DNA from: Tetracentron sinense
Lineage: Eukaryota > Streptophyta > Magnoliopsida > Trochodendrales > Trochodendraceae
Direction: 5' to 3'
Length of the DNA stretch: 64,000 nucleotides
Assembly (NCBI GenBank): GCA_015143295.1
Contig: CM026557.1
Location: 34,419,965 to 34,483,964 of the forward strand
Shown here: positions 9,801 to 19,815 of the stretch, in pieces
How positions within the stretch are numbered: the stretch's first letter is position 1
Layout of the letters: every line of letters begins with the position of its first letter
The notes under the pieces: generated by a model
What the model was told of the DNA's origin: nothing
The model's database searches: none
Seen by the model: the letters and a program-made list of their open reading frames with translations, nothing else
Translations under genes and position numbers: made by a program

Positions 9801-12672
9801 TGCTCATAGAATTAGAGCCGGTGGCTAAAGTGGAGATCTACTTCAGAGGTGCTATGAAATCAACGCATACCAATCAAAATAATAGAAAAAATTTATAGGA
9901 CATCGATAAGACCAGCAATATATTATTGAACAAAATGTAAGGCTAGTAAGAAAGAAATATTAATAAAATTAGCAAAGTCAAGAAGAGGATGTTTTGATAG
10001 ATGGGTGAATTAACGGCTGGGTACTGACTTCGCAAGGGGTGTATAATGGGCCATCAACCCTCCATTAGTCAGGCCCTTTTGGAGTGGTTGCTTGGACTCA
10101 CCTTTATGGCACCTTGGCGGTTATCTTAGGTCTGATTGCGTGTGTGTGTTAGGTGTTATATTACCTCTTACAAAATATATATATATATATATATAGATGG
10201 ATGGATGATAGAGGAGGAAAGAAAATATTAGAAATGAACACATTCAAGAGAATTTGAGAGGAGCTTCAATAGGTAATAAAATAAGGGAGAGTTGATGAGA
10301 ATCTTTGGACACATTCAACGAAGACCAATAGCAGCCCCAATGAGGAGTGAATTAGCGAAAGTCGACCTTGGACGGTACCTAAGGGCTATGAGTACCAAAC
10401 AACTTGATTGAAAAAGTGAATAGTAGGACTGACATGCAGAGCCTGGAAAAATGACCTTAGGATAAACCGATATTTGTTGTTAGTAGACCAGACACAACTA
10501 TCTCTCAAAAGGGACAGAAGGCAGAAGCTAGACGATTTAGGAGCCTAAAAAGATCCTCCAACTCCCCATCGTTAAGGTTACACCTCTACCTAGGGAGCCA
10601 AGTCACTTACCCAACCCCACTCAAAGGATAAAAGCTACCAATGGACTTTTATCTATCGCTAAGGGGAATAGATTGCCAAAATCTTTTCTTTTTTTTTCGG
10701 TAAATAGATTGCCAAAATCTTGTTTCATAGAAGTTTTCACGCACTATAGATCTACCCAAAATTTAACATCCTCCCCTCTCCTCACCCTAAACCTGATGTG
10801 TTACCAAAACTCCTTCCTCACTCTAGCTTTCCACAACTCCTGTCACCTATAGTGAACAAGAGAAGAAATATACAAGAATCAAAAACAGCAATAAAATAAA
10901 TAGATGTTCCATTAATGAAGAAAGCAACCTCTCTATCTCATCACAATCACTACAGATCAAGCACCAAAAGGAGATAACATTGTGGATATCAAGCATGAAC
11001 TTCTCAACTGGAATTGAGGAGTTAGCAAACACCCATTTGTGCATTTCTCCACACACCCCCAACAAATGGCTCCTGAAAGAAGCTTCTAAATCATATCATA
11101 CTCTGAGATTCATCCACCTCTATTAAGAACCATCTTGAGACTAATAGATTAAAGCTAGAAGGGAAGACCCACCACAACATCCTCAAGCAAGACGAGAAAT
11201 GGCCCCATATTCCAATAACTAGAGGAAAATGGACCAGTAAGTGATCCACGGATTCTTCGTCAGTCATACATGAAACATTAGTTACCCGGTCTCCATCCAC
11301 GACTCTTCAAGTAGTTTAAGGTGAGAATTTTGTCTAGGTAAGCTAATGTTGGGATTCTACACTATTCGGTAAGGAAATGAAGCACTAGGACTAACTCTCA
11401 AAGTCTGGTAAAATGATCTCATAGTCTATCGACACGTACTATTCTTAGACTAAATCCGAGTATCGGACTACTACATCCAAGTATCCGACTATCGCAAGCA
11501 ACTGAGGGTTTGTTAATTTTATACCAACAAACAACTTATCATAGACATTTTGAGATATTTGAAATATATTTCCTAAAAAGGGATATTTGCATCATATTTT
11601 ACCTACTGGCTATTATAAAAAGATAATTTTTTTTGTTTGGTGTAAAAAGGATATATACCATGTATTGATATATCCTTACCATGGGACATAGGGATATATA
11701 AAGGAATATATAACACATCTTGCAAATATTGGGGTCCCACATATACAGGAATATACGCGAAATTGAGAAGAGCCAAGTGCAAAGCATATGGAGAACAATA
11801 CATAAATGGCTCCCAATCCAACTACAACTCATCCTAGAACAAAAAGGGTAAAACAAAAATACATTAAGAGCTCAATAGCCCACCCATCAGGTTCTTCATC
11901 CTCAAATATATGCAAAAAGCTAAAAATTTTCATGGAAAACAATAATTTTATTGTTCAAACAACATAGCATGACGTAGCACAATCATTAAGCAATACAAAA
12001 TCTGGATTGTAGCCATGCTCGTGCAGCAGTGTGCGTGTAAAACATGAAAAATGAGTGAATCGTTTGAAGATAAGTAACAGTTAAATAAAATGTCAGTGTA
12101 GAGTCACCATTCAGCTTAGGTTTGCAAAGTAGGGTTCAAGCTAACCCAATGCATGTAAAACCCCAAGTTCATTTATCAAGAGGTATGAATTTCTATGCAC
12201 TAAAACCTTCAAATAAACTTCATCTACTCATCCAAAAATACTAACAAACAAAATAAATTTAAAAAAAAAACACGATTCGCGCAATATCAGAAACAGTTCT
12301 GCATCAAAATCCCCAAAATGTATACGGATGATTCCACGAAACACAATAAAGGGGTGGATCAAAATCATTAATAAAAACATTTTTGGATACCCTTTTGGAA
12401 GGATCGGAGAGGAGGGGAACAGAGATACGGAGGCGTTCGAGGTCAGGTTTTTGGCCATAAATGGAACGAAAATCTTGGAGAGAGAGGTCGATTTCGGAGT
12501 CGGGGACGTCGTAGCATCTGTCGCGGAGCATCTCAAACACCGTACGACGAGACAAGTAGTATCTATGGCTCTCCACGCTCCCCTCGTCGATTAAGCTGCT
12601 TATGCAGCAGCTCCCCATACCACCATTACCATAACCAGAGCAAGAACCAGAACCAGAACCATTACCATCCAT
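3688..12672 (-). CDS. NRPE5: RNA polymerase V subunit 5 (NRPE5-like), partial, 2 exons in window
   Basis: RPB5-family subunit of nuclear RNA polymerase V, the plant enzyme that makes scaffold transcripts for RNA-directed DNA methylation. Two exons join in phase 0: 12391-12672 (94 codons from ATG) and 3688-3864 (59 codons). Residues ~36-83 carry ESHRYYLSRRT, EMLRDRCYDV, SEIDLSLQDFRSIYG and LERLRIS. The second exon continues with FCGTDVVKVS, LTGVMLILQNKITSQA and FPFKVEIFQ. The Gly/Ser-rich N-terminal extension and the QDFRSIYG block fit the NRPE5 branch rather than Pol II RPB5. The donor of exon 1 is GTATCC (weak); exon 2 has CTGCAG before it and GTAAGT after it. The intron is 8,526 bp and full of mobile elements. 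The conserved C-terminal ~65-70 residues (QLPR...DAIARYYGL type) are absent from 1-3687, so the gene probably continues past the left edge. The conserved RDRGY reads RDRCY here. Confidence 0.85.
4190..6425 (+). mobile_element. solo LTR (family A), 2236 bp, TSD ATATC
   Basis: Starts TGTAGAACCCCG, ends GGTCGCGACA and is flanked by a perfect 5 bp duplication ATATC (4185-4189 and 6426-6430). No second LTR, primer site or coding domain is present, so this is a solo LTR left by LTR-LTR recombination inside the NRPE5-like intron, antisense to that gene. A TATA box (tataaata, 4717-4724) places U3 at about 4190-4745. Six GTCGACC/GTTGACC-type words lie at 4445-4645, just upstream. Family A resembles family B (983-2850) along its length. 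The termini fit Ty3 or Copia; the superfamily cannot be settled without an internal region. Confidence 0.88.
4717..4724 (+). promoter_or_regulatory. TATA box of solo LTR A
   Basis: tataaata follows a U3 with clustered palindromic words. It would drive transcription antisense to the NRPE5-like gene if still active. Confidence 0.55.
6500..6660 (-). mobile_element. tRNA-derived SINE, 5' truncated
   Basis: On the minus strand the block begins with GGTCTTGAGTTCGAGTCCC, a good Pol III B box, followed by a GTTGGCC...GGGACTTAGTCGGG body and an A-rich end near 6500. A related copy lies at 26015-26115. The A box end is missing. The body resembles Au-type plant SINEs, but that is from memory and needs an alignment. 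Confidence 0.55.
6661..7740. other. intron stretch with GGCGAGGCG-word fragment
   Basis: Intron of the NRPE5-like gene. At 6770-6860 and 7085-7145 it carries the words GGCGAGGCG, CTTAGGC and GGTGCC, as in the element at 42258-43369, so a degenerate fold-back element is likely. I see nothing coding in the rest. Confidence 0.35.
7741..8063 (+). mobile_element. 5' LTR of truncated Ty3-type element
   Basis: 323 bp LTR beginning TGTTAGGACC and ending CCTAACA, a perfect 7 bp terminal inverted repeat. A TATA box (ctataaatag) sits near 7914. A primer-binding site follows directly. The element is sense to + and antisense to the surrounding gene. No 3' LTR is found downstream. Confidence 0.85.
8066..8077 (+). 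other. primer-binding site, initiator Met tRNA
   Basis: TGGTATCAGAGC, two bases after the LTR end, is complementary to the 3' end of plant initiator Met tRNA. Confidence 0.85.
8092..8356 (+). pseudogene. gag 5' fragment, Ty3-type
   Basis: The reading starts MSAKELEEKVLSLTQRIEE, meets an in-frame TGA after about 27 codons, and continues as VDFPLFNGEDPSG, the conserved entry to a retrotransposon gag domain. The expected Trp after PSG is a TGA stop. Homology ends near 8356, so the element is truncated and cannot code. Coiled-coil heptads are suggested in the first 25 residues. Confidence 0.7.
8510..8689. repeat. 90 bp tandem duplication
   Basis: Two adjacent ~90 bp copies (8510-8599, 8600-8689), each starting GCAARCAGTTTGTAA and containing CTTCCACCGAACTTAA. 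They differ by several substitutions, so the duplication is not recent. Confidence 0.8.
8927..9513. mobile_element. hAT MITE, TSD GCTATGAG
   Basis: 587 bp element with an exact 8 bp duplication GCTATGAG (8919-8926, 9514-9521) and terminal inverted repeats CAAGGTTAAAAAAA / CATGGTTTAAAAAAA. Both subterminal regions are built from TTACGTAACGG and TTTCGGCC words in both orientations. The 8 bp duplication and CA...TG ends point to the hAT superfamily. There is no transposase. It lies in the NRPE5-like intron. Confidence 0.85.
9540..10480 (+). mobile_element. RTE-type LINE remnant
   Basis: Degenerate reverse transcriptase and tail. The active-site box reads FVDDTVSI near 9585-9610 (usual FADDIVL), followed by a PRDTPK/SSFGIST block near 9730-9760 and a KLDDLGA-type tail near 10530. 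The order matches the 3' half of plant RTE-clade LINEs. Many stops are present and no tail or target duplication was found. Confidence 0.6.
10175..10195. repeat. (AT)n microsatellite
   Basis: A run of about ten AT units within the NRPE5-like intron. Confidence 0.95.
10667..10721 (-). mobile_element. tail-only LINE insertion with 19 bp TSD
   Basis: A 19 bp direct repeat (10667-10685 and 10703-10721, starting AATAGATTGCC) flanks only 17 bp. Read on the minus strand these are TACCGAAAAAAAAAGAA, the end of a LINE 3' tail. The same ATTACCGAAAAAAA end occurs at 22997-23016. Confidence 0.7.
10840..11345 (-). mobile_element. L1-type LINE 3' remnant
   Basis: Minus-strand reading gives YLDKILTLNYLKSRGW near 11340-11295 and then DEESVDHLLVHFPLVIGIW, the zinc-knuckle (zf-RVT) region at the end of plant L1 ORF2. 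Stops follow. It lies in the NRPE5-like intron in the same orientation as the gene. Confidence 0.75.
11346..12390. other. intron sequence, nothing recognised
   Basis: AT-rich intron of the NRPE5-like gene between the LINE remnant and exon 1. A TATATCC-rich patch occurs near 11640-11760. I see no gene or clear repeat. Confidence 0.5.
12391..12672 (-). CDS. NRPE5: NRPE5-like exon 1
   Basis: First coding exon, 282 bp, from the ATG at 12672-12670 to AAAAGG before the donor GTATCC. It encodes the N-terminal jaw-type RPB5 domain. The ATG is the first in frame and follows a CT-rich leader; Gly/Ser repeats occupy residues 3-18. Reading through the donor gives a short non-conserved tail, which supports the splice. 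Confidence 0.87.
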
Positions 12673-12826
12673 CTCTCTTTCTCTCGGTGTGCGCTTTGTG
12701 TTTGGTGACTGAAATTAACACTTGCCAGTAATTTAAATTTGGGCTTTGTTGGGCCGGGTTCGTAACCGGTTAAATTCTCAGTTATCATAAACTCGAACTA
12801 ACCCGTTTATAATTTTTTATTTTTTG
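12673..12826 (-). promoter_or_regulatory. NRPE5-like promoter and leader
   Basis: Upstream of the ATG, the minus strand has a GA-rich leader and, about 65-90 bp upstream, GGCCCAACAAAGCCCAAA. That is two site II-type elements (TGGGCC/T), common in promoters of plant housekeeping and nucleic-acid machinery genes. No TATA box is obvious. Confidence 0.5.
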
Positions 12827-13145
12827 GCAGTGCTAATATTTTTTTTATAAGGTTTAAACATAATACACACTATCACACGCGCACATACCCTTATAGCACA
12901 AGCTACAGTAACCACACAACCCTCTAAAAAAACGAGAGCCTCTCAAAAAAGAGAGGGAGGTGGTGCTTTATAATACAAGCTACAGCAACCACACAACCCT
13001 CTCAAAAGAGAGAGGGAGGTGGTGTTTTATAAGGTTACACAAGGGATGCATTATAAGGGTACACAAGGAGACCTAACCCACCGATGTTGGACTAAAATGT
13101 TATAGGTTTTTTTGATAAATAAAATATAACATACATTATCACACA
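12827..13145. repeat. tandem repeat units, ~75-260 bp, empty hAT site
   Basis: Related units contain AGCACAAGCTAC, AACCACACAACCCTCT and AGAGAGGGAGGTG (12892-12966 and 12968-13033). The same module occurs right of the hAT end at 24021-24092 and again at 24888-24960. The stretch around ATCACACG (12872-12879) looks like the unoccupied form of the hAT target ATCACACA. Confidence 0.65.
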
Positions 13146-13444
13146 TAGGGTTGCACAAAGCCTGATTGGCCCGATTGTGCGGCCTAGCTCGGCCCGAGAT
13201 CGGCTCGATTTTTAGGCTCGATCGGGCCAAGCTAAGCCTTAAAAAAAGCTTGAAAAGGAAATCAAGCCGAGCTCGGGCTCGCCCCTGTTTGATCTGGCCC
13301 GGCCCGAAGCTTGGCTCGGTTGTGTTTGGTTCGGCTCGGCCCGTCTTGTTTCTAAACTATAAAACATAATTTTAAACCCTAATTCCAATCCTCCAAAATT
13401 CCCAATTCGTTTAGAGGTAGCCCGAGCTCGAGAGAAACCCTAGA

Positions 13445-13660
13445 GTTGCCGCCTTTCACCTTCGCCAAAGCTCGGCTCTCCTCCGCTCCCCGTTACCGCT
13501 GCCGTTGTCCGGTTGCCGCCTTTCGCCTTCACCAAAGCTCGACTCTTCTCCGCTCGCCGTTACCGCTGCTGCTACCTCTACCGCCGTCCAGTTGCCGCCT
13601 TTCACCTTCGTCAGAGTAAGGGAAGGGAATGAGTTCTACGCTCCCTGAAATCACCTCCAT
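13445..13660 (+). repeat. GTTGCCGCCTTTC repeats in hAT leader
   Basis: Three imperfect copies start at 13445, 13512 and 13591 (GTTGCCGCCTTTCRCCTTC, then AAAGCTCG and CCGTTACCGCTG). They lie in the presumed 5'-UTR of the hAT transposase. Confidence 0.75.
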
Positions 13661-14758
13661 TCAAATTTCTGAAGTATGAACGCAACTCTCTCCATTCCAA
13701 TATCATCTTTGCTTCTTCTTCTTCCTAGTGATGATCGATGAATGATTATTGTGATTGAGTATGCGATTGAGTATGTAAGCAATAGTGCAATACCCTTCTT
13801 CTTCATTGCGGCACCATAAATTGTCAGGGATCGTGTTGTTTGATTCTCTGCTCTAACATGCAGTGAAAGATCTGTCATTGCGTAGACAGATCTTTTTTTT
13901 TTTCTATTTTCATTTGCTTGAGTTCGTTTCTTGAGTTCATTTTGCATATTTTAAATTTGATAAGCATGGATCTACTTGTTTGTTTTGTCCTGTTTCAGAA
14001 AGCGTGATTTTGGCTCAGTTTTAGAAAGCTTGGTTGTTTCATTTGGTGTCTAGCTGTGTACTAGTTGTTCTTTAAGATCTTAGTATATAGAGAAGTGGTT
14101 CGTATTGTTTGATCTGTTTGATACCTTCCATTCTAGGCCTATTGATTGTCTAGATGTTGATGTGGATCCAGGCTCTTTCATATTTCCTAAACAACATATT
14201 TGTGTTTTGGGATTGTTGGGTTATTAGAATTAATATGTATATAATTTTGAGACGCTATTGTGTTTCGGGAAATAGGAAAAATAATGACTTATCTGCATTT
14301 GTGAATGGACATTATTCTGTAAATGCACTAAAGATCTATTGCAGAAGCATATCTATGGTTTGCTAATATTATTTATAAATTAGGGTCTAGGTTTTTTTTT
14401 TTATTTTTTTATTCTTAAATTTATGTTTTTCTCTACATTGATTCTTTGTACAATCATTATTTTCTCATTGTTTAGTTATATGAAAATGTCATGAAAAAAG
14501 TTAGCATACCTCTATGTATCTATTATGTTGTCTGCTATAGGTTTTTGGTTATTTGATTTATCTTTTCTTGATGTGTATATGTTATTTTCTTCCTACCTTG
14601 TGATCAAATTGAATTCATCATTTGACAGAATCACAAGTCTGCAGTTGATGAAAGTATAGAACTATTGCTTAATTTTCTAAGCATCAATTATTATATTTCT
14701 TGACATCATATCTCTTGATAAGAGAGTTAATTTTTTTTGTGCTCTTTTATATGATTAG

Positions 14759-16999
14759 ATGTCAACAAATCAACCTGAAGATCCTGAACCTATAGATGAA
14801 ATTGTAGAGAAATCTTCATGAAAGAGTAAGAAAAGTGCCCCTATTTGGAATCATTTTGATGAAAAATTCATGAAAAATTGGGAAAAAAAATATGGTTTGT
14901 AAACATTGTAACTCAAAATTCAAACCGAACGTAAATGGGACCACAACTCATCTACATCACCATATAAAAAAAAAGTACAAAGCAGCCAAATTTAGGTGGA
15001 GGCCAAAAAATGATCACATTTGAATTTGAAGCAGATGGAAACAATAATAGTTTTGGAAATCACAAATATGAAGTTGAAAAGGCTAGGAATTAATTGCTAA
15101 GTTGGTGATCTTAGAAGAGAAATTGTTTAGGTCTGTAGAAAGTAAGAAATTTATTGTATTGTGTAAATACCTTTACCCCCTACATGAGAAGATATCACAT
15201 GGAGTGATAAAAAAGGAATACATGAAAATATTTTCAACAAAAAAGTTGAGATTGAAGAAAGAATTAGTGAAGGTGGAGATGATCAGTTTAACTTCAGACA
15301 TGTGGACATCTTGTAGTCAAAACGTAGGTTGCATGTCATTGATGGGACATTATCTAGATGCTAATTGGGTTTTGCAAAAGAAAATCTTGAGTTTTCAACA
15401 TGTCCCTCCTCCCCACACTGGAGTTTTCATTTCTTATGTTATCTACAAATGTCTTGTGGAGTGGGGTATTGAGCACAAGATTTCTGCAATCACTTTGGAT
15501 AATGCATCGGCGTATGATGTTATGATAAAAAGCCTTCGAGAGACTTTTGAGTCAACCGGAAAACTTTTTTTTGGTGGAAGAATTTTTTAGGTATGATAAT
15601 TTTAACTTAATTATTGTATCTTTTTTTATACTTTGTAAACATTATACATGACTAACTTGTATTATATGATTTCTATCAACTTTGTCTTTAGGTACGTTGC
15701 TCAACTCATATTTGAACCTTATTGTTAAAGATGGGCTTCTGTTGATTGAGTCTACAATTGGGAACATCCAAGAGAGCATAAAATATATTAGAGGTTCGCA
15801 ATCCCGACACAACAATTTCAATGAAATTGTTAAACGTTTAGGCTTATCAAGTAAAAGATGATTGAAATTAGATGCTTGTACTCGATGAAACTTGACATAT
15901 GAAATGTTGGATGAAGTCCTTGAGTTAAAACAAGTATTTTCTCATTATGCCGAACGGGATTTGAACTATCATTGGTTACCATCGGTTGATGATTGGTTGA
16001 AGGCGGATGAAGTGTGCAAGTTTTTGAAAATATTTTATAATTGTGCAAATATATTCTCATGAAGCAAGTACCCTACTTCAAATGTTTTTTTGCCTGAGAT
16101 TTGGAAAATTAAAGATGTTTTGTTCAAAAATTCAATTGTTATGCTTATATTTATGCAAGGGATGGCTTGTGCTATGAAAGAAAATTTTGACAAGTATTGG
16201 AGCGAATGCAATCTTTTAATGGTGATAGGAACAATCTTAGATCCTCGGTACAAGATGACTTTTATTCGATTTTGTTTTCCGAAGATCTATTATGATCAAA
16301 GAGCTGAGCTAGAGATTAAGATAATCCATGATGCATTAATTATGTGAATTATATCAATTATATGTGAGCCAATTAAAGAGCATGGAAGCAGATGTGTGCA
16401 GTTCAAGTGGGGTGGCATCTACTAGTAATGTTAAGTATGACTTTGAGAACTTTGCTACAAGCAAAGTGCCAAAACATAAACTTAGATCGGATTTGGATAT
16501 TTATTTTATTGAAGCCCTTCTTCATAATTCATGGACAAATTTTGATATTTTGAACTAGTGGAAATCAAATGCTACTAGATTTTGCACCATTTCAAAGATG
16601 GCTTGTGACATTCTCTCTATTCCAATAACAACAGTATCATCAGAGTCAGCATTTAGCACTGGGAGTAGAGTGATAAGCAAGTATCATAGTTGTTTGTTAC
16701 CAAAGACTGCAGAGGCATTGATTTGTTCAGAGGACTGGTTGCGTTTATCTTTTGACGATGGTTATATGTTTTCCCTTTATGGCGATGTTCTTGATCTTGA
16801 GAGCGAAGCGGACGAAGAGTCGTCTTCTTTGGTAAATTGTTATATGCTTTCATTATATATTTTATTGTTTTATTATGCAATATATTCATTATTGTTAGCC
16901 TAAAGGTTACATTCCTGTGTACCCCTAATAATTTTGATTATGACACAATAATGTAATGAATATTTTAGTACTAATTGTTTTACAGAGTGTATGTAAATT
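14759..16999 (+). pseudogene. hAT (Ac/RICESLEEPER-like) transposase, broken
   Basis: Starts MSTNQPEDPEPID, then an in-frame TGA and a frameshift before a BED zinc finger (WNHFDEKF near 14847-14870, VCKHCNSKF, HLHHHI by 14970). Further conserved blocks are TSDMWTS and DNASAYD in 15280-15520, CSTHILNLIVKDGL after a putative intron near 15690, and the hAT dimerisation region at 16590-16740 ([34 protein letters not shown]). A last small exon (acag then stop) is likely near 16985-17002. There are several stops and frameshifts, so it is non-functional. The order matches Ac-like hAT transposases. It transcribes away from the NRPE5-like gene. Confidence 0.85.
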
Positions 17000-17023
17000 T
17001 TAGATTTAAGGAATATTAGTCCA

Positions 17024-18299
17024 TCTTTGAAGAAAGTTTCAACATGACCAAGAGATGGCACAAATCAAAGCCAAGACCGTCTGATGAAATAGAAATCAAG
17101 ACAAAAGGCAACAATAGCCAAATTGAAATTAAAATCAAAAAATGATTCAAGAAGTCACCAAAATATTCAAATTGGATCATGAAACCCAAAGAAGAAAATC
17201 ATTTAAGATCTGGACAAATAAAGTGAAGACTCAAAAATGTTTTGTTGTTTCATTTTAAGAGTGTAGGACTTATGTAAAAAGTCATCTTTTGGTTGAAAGT
17301 TCAAAAGCCTAGATTGACCTTAGGAAGCCTTGACTTTTTTCAAGAACAATCCAAAGCCCTAAGATATCTTAAAAGTTGACCAAAAACATGATAAAAGAAA
17401 GCCCAAATGCCTATGAATTCATTCTCATCTTATAAGTCTTTTAAAACAAAGTATTTGATGAGAATATAGTGCAAACGTCGACGTCTGTGAAGGAAATCCT
17501 TCAAATGTTGACATTTGAGAGTTACAATATATAATGATAATTTTCTGTGTTGCAGACGTCGACGTCTCAATGCTAAACGTTAACGTCTGCCTACGAGAAA
17601 CTCATAATGACTAGTTTTTCAATGACTAAAACCACATTAAATGTTACACCAACGGTTATAATCATTCAAGCTCTCTAAATTGAGTTCATTTATGAATATT
17701 GAACAACCACTGATCTTGTATTAAGCTCACATTGATCATATCATTCAATTCTCATCAATCATACGGTGAAAATCTCTAAATTCCTAAATCTTCCTCTTTG
17801 AGCTTTTAACTCTCAATCATTTGAGAGATTTTTAGAAGAGTTATTTCATTCTTATCTAGCTTATTAAGGAGTTCTGTAATTAGATTCAAATCCAACCAAC
17901 TTCATTGATTTAAAGAAAATCAAGAATCTGTGCATTTTTGTCCGAGAAGCCGGAAAGCTTCAAGAAGTCAAGAGAGAGTGTTATCTTGCATCAAAGGTGG
18001 TGTCTCAGCCTGAGAATGGAATTGAAGAAGTTTGAGCTTCGCCCGGTGAAGAAGCTTGTACGAGTAAAATCGTGTGAACTCTTGAAGCTGAAAGGTGGGG
18101 ATATAGAAAAATTGTCGAACCTCGTGAACAAACTCTCTACGTTTGTATCTCTTTAACTCTTTGCTTTTCTTTCATATCTATATCTGATCAATGCATTGCC
18201 TTAAATTCATTAATTCCGCAAAATAGACCAAGGTGAGTTTTTGTTGTATCATTAACCTTAATCACCCCCCTCCCTCTAGGATCCATTTACTGGACAACA
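17024..18299 (+). mobile_element. Copia (SIRE-like) 5' LTR
   Basis: A 1.28 kb LTR ending GGACAACA, two bases before a Met-tRNA primer site. The left end near TTTGAAG is inferred from the expected TGTTG/CAACA pairing. Near 17478-17590 it contains ACGTCGACGT words, including the 14 bp palindrome AGACGTCGACGTCT. It sits just after the hAT transposase stop. Confidence 0.7.
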
Positions 18300-18301
18300 A
18301 T

Positions 18302-18313
18302 TGGTATCAGAGC
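18302..18313 (+). other. primer-binding site, initiator Met tRNA
   Basis: TGGTATCAGAGC, two bases after the Copia LTR end. Confidence 0.85.
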
Positions 18314-18366
18314 CTAATCTCTATAAAATTTCTGGTTTAACAACCTTAAAGAAAATATCAATATAT

Positions 18367-18510
18367 ATGGCAAACAATACCTTTTCAACTAGCTTAGGAG
18401 AGGGTCAATCAACCACCAGACCTCCATTGTTCAATAGAGAAAATTACAACTACTAGAAGATGATGTACTACATCCAAGCCCTCGACTAGCAATGCTAGAA
18501 AGTGATGTAC
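18367..18510 (+). pseudogene. Copia gag N-terminal fragment
   Basis: Reads MANNTFSTSLGEGQSTTRPP then LFNRENYNY followed by a stop where the family has Trp. This is the typical N-terminus of SIRE/Tork-type Copia gag. Homology stops near 18510, where a second LTR piece begins, so almost the whole coding region is deleted. Confidence 0.75.
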
Positions 18511-18524
18511 TACATCAATCATAC

Positions 18525-18880
18525 AGAAAGCTTCAAGAAGTCAAGAGAGGGTGTTCTCTTGCATCAAAGGTGGTGTCCCGCCTATGAAGGGAATTATAGA
18601 GGTTTGAGCTTTACCCGGTGAAGAAGCTTGTACGAGTAAAATCGTGTGAACCCTTGAAGCTGGAAGCTGAAAGGCGGGGATGTAGACAAGTTGTCGAACC
18701 TCGTGAACAAACTCTCTGTGTTTGTATCTCTTTAACTCTTTGCTTTTTTTCATATCTATATCTGATCAGTGCATTGTCTTAAATTCATTAATTCCGCAAA
18801 ATAGATCAAGGTAAATTTTTATTGTGCCATTGACCCTAATCACCCCCCCCCCTCTAGGGTCCAAAGACTTTTTTCTCCCG
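18525..18880 (+). mobile_element. Copia 3' LTR, 5'-truncated
   Basis: Repeats 17945-18290 (AGCTTCAAGAAGTCAAGAG to the C-run and CTCTAGG) with scattered differences and a small insertion. An internal and LTR deletion therefore joined gag directly to the middle of the 3' LTR. Confidence 0.8.
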
Positions 18881-19815
18881 CTAAAGACTTTTTTCTCCCA
18901 ATAGTTTTTATAAGTGTATTTGGATAAGTTGACTTGCTACTGTGTCAATTGATATTTGGATGCTCTTGATTCTTAACTCAAGCATATGGATTTATTTGTG
19001 TGTTCTTTATTGTCTCTTTATTAGATTCAAGTGAGACAAATCTGTTTTTTAAATGTGATTCAGAAGCTATTATTTGCTTAGGTTTCCACCTATTTGATTC
19101 TTTTTCAAATTGTGGGTATGTTGGATAAGATCCTAGCATTTGACCATCTAGTCCATGGAGATCAATGCTTACCAAATAGATGCATGTCCTATGGGATAGC
19201 AACCAATGAAGCATCCTTCATCCCTCTATTTTTTAAATGTGTTAATCTTCGACCTAGCCACCATCTCTCATGCATGATGATCACCAAAAAGTGGATTTAA
19301 GGTTAAAGTGGGATGTGACAGTCGATGACTTAGCATCCAGTCTCCAGACCGCCCACCTGTATAATCCTAAATTATAGTTGGGATATCAACCCAATAAAGC
19401 ATCTAGATTTCTCCCATCTATCATATCCTTGGTTAGGGATGGGATATCAACCCAATTGAGAGACAACTGCTCCTAATGGTGTTCCTCCTGAAGGCATGGT
19501 TGTGAGGTGGTGATACCAATTACCAGCTATCTAATAGTGAAGGCATGCTGTCTAAACTCAATAATGTATGAGTTTTTTTGTTGGGCTTTGGATTTGGATG
19601 AATTTTTTAATTTCTTTGGTGGGTGTTAGTATGATTGGATTTTTTTAGTGTACTTTCAACGAGTAGAAAAACTCAAAAAAAAAACTTGACACAAATGACA
19701 TCCCACTGTAAATGTCACAATCGACATGTAAGTTGGCCCTTTAGATTAGTTTTACTTTTCTTCTAGGGATTATGGATTGAATCTCCCTTCTTTTGTCTTG
19801 AATTTAGATACTGGT
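18881..19815 (+). other. spacer with L1 LINE zinc-knuckle fragment
   Basis: 19118-19200 reads LDKILAFDHLVHGDQCLPN followed by ATNEASF, the L1 ORF2 zf-RVT motif also seen at 57395-57601. A direct repeat GGGATATCAACCCAAT occurs near 19380 and 19441. Nothing else is recognised. Confidence 0.5.

Noticed and set aside
12328..12594. 88-codon open frame on the plus strand
   Set aside because: Exact antisense shadow of NRPE5-like exon 1; no independent motif or promoter.
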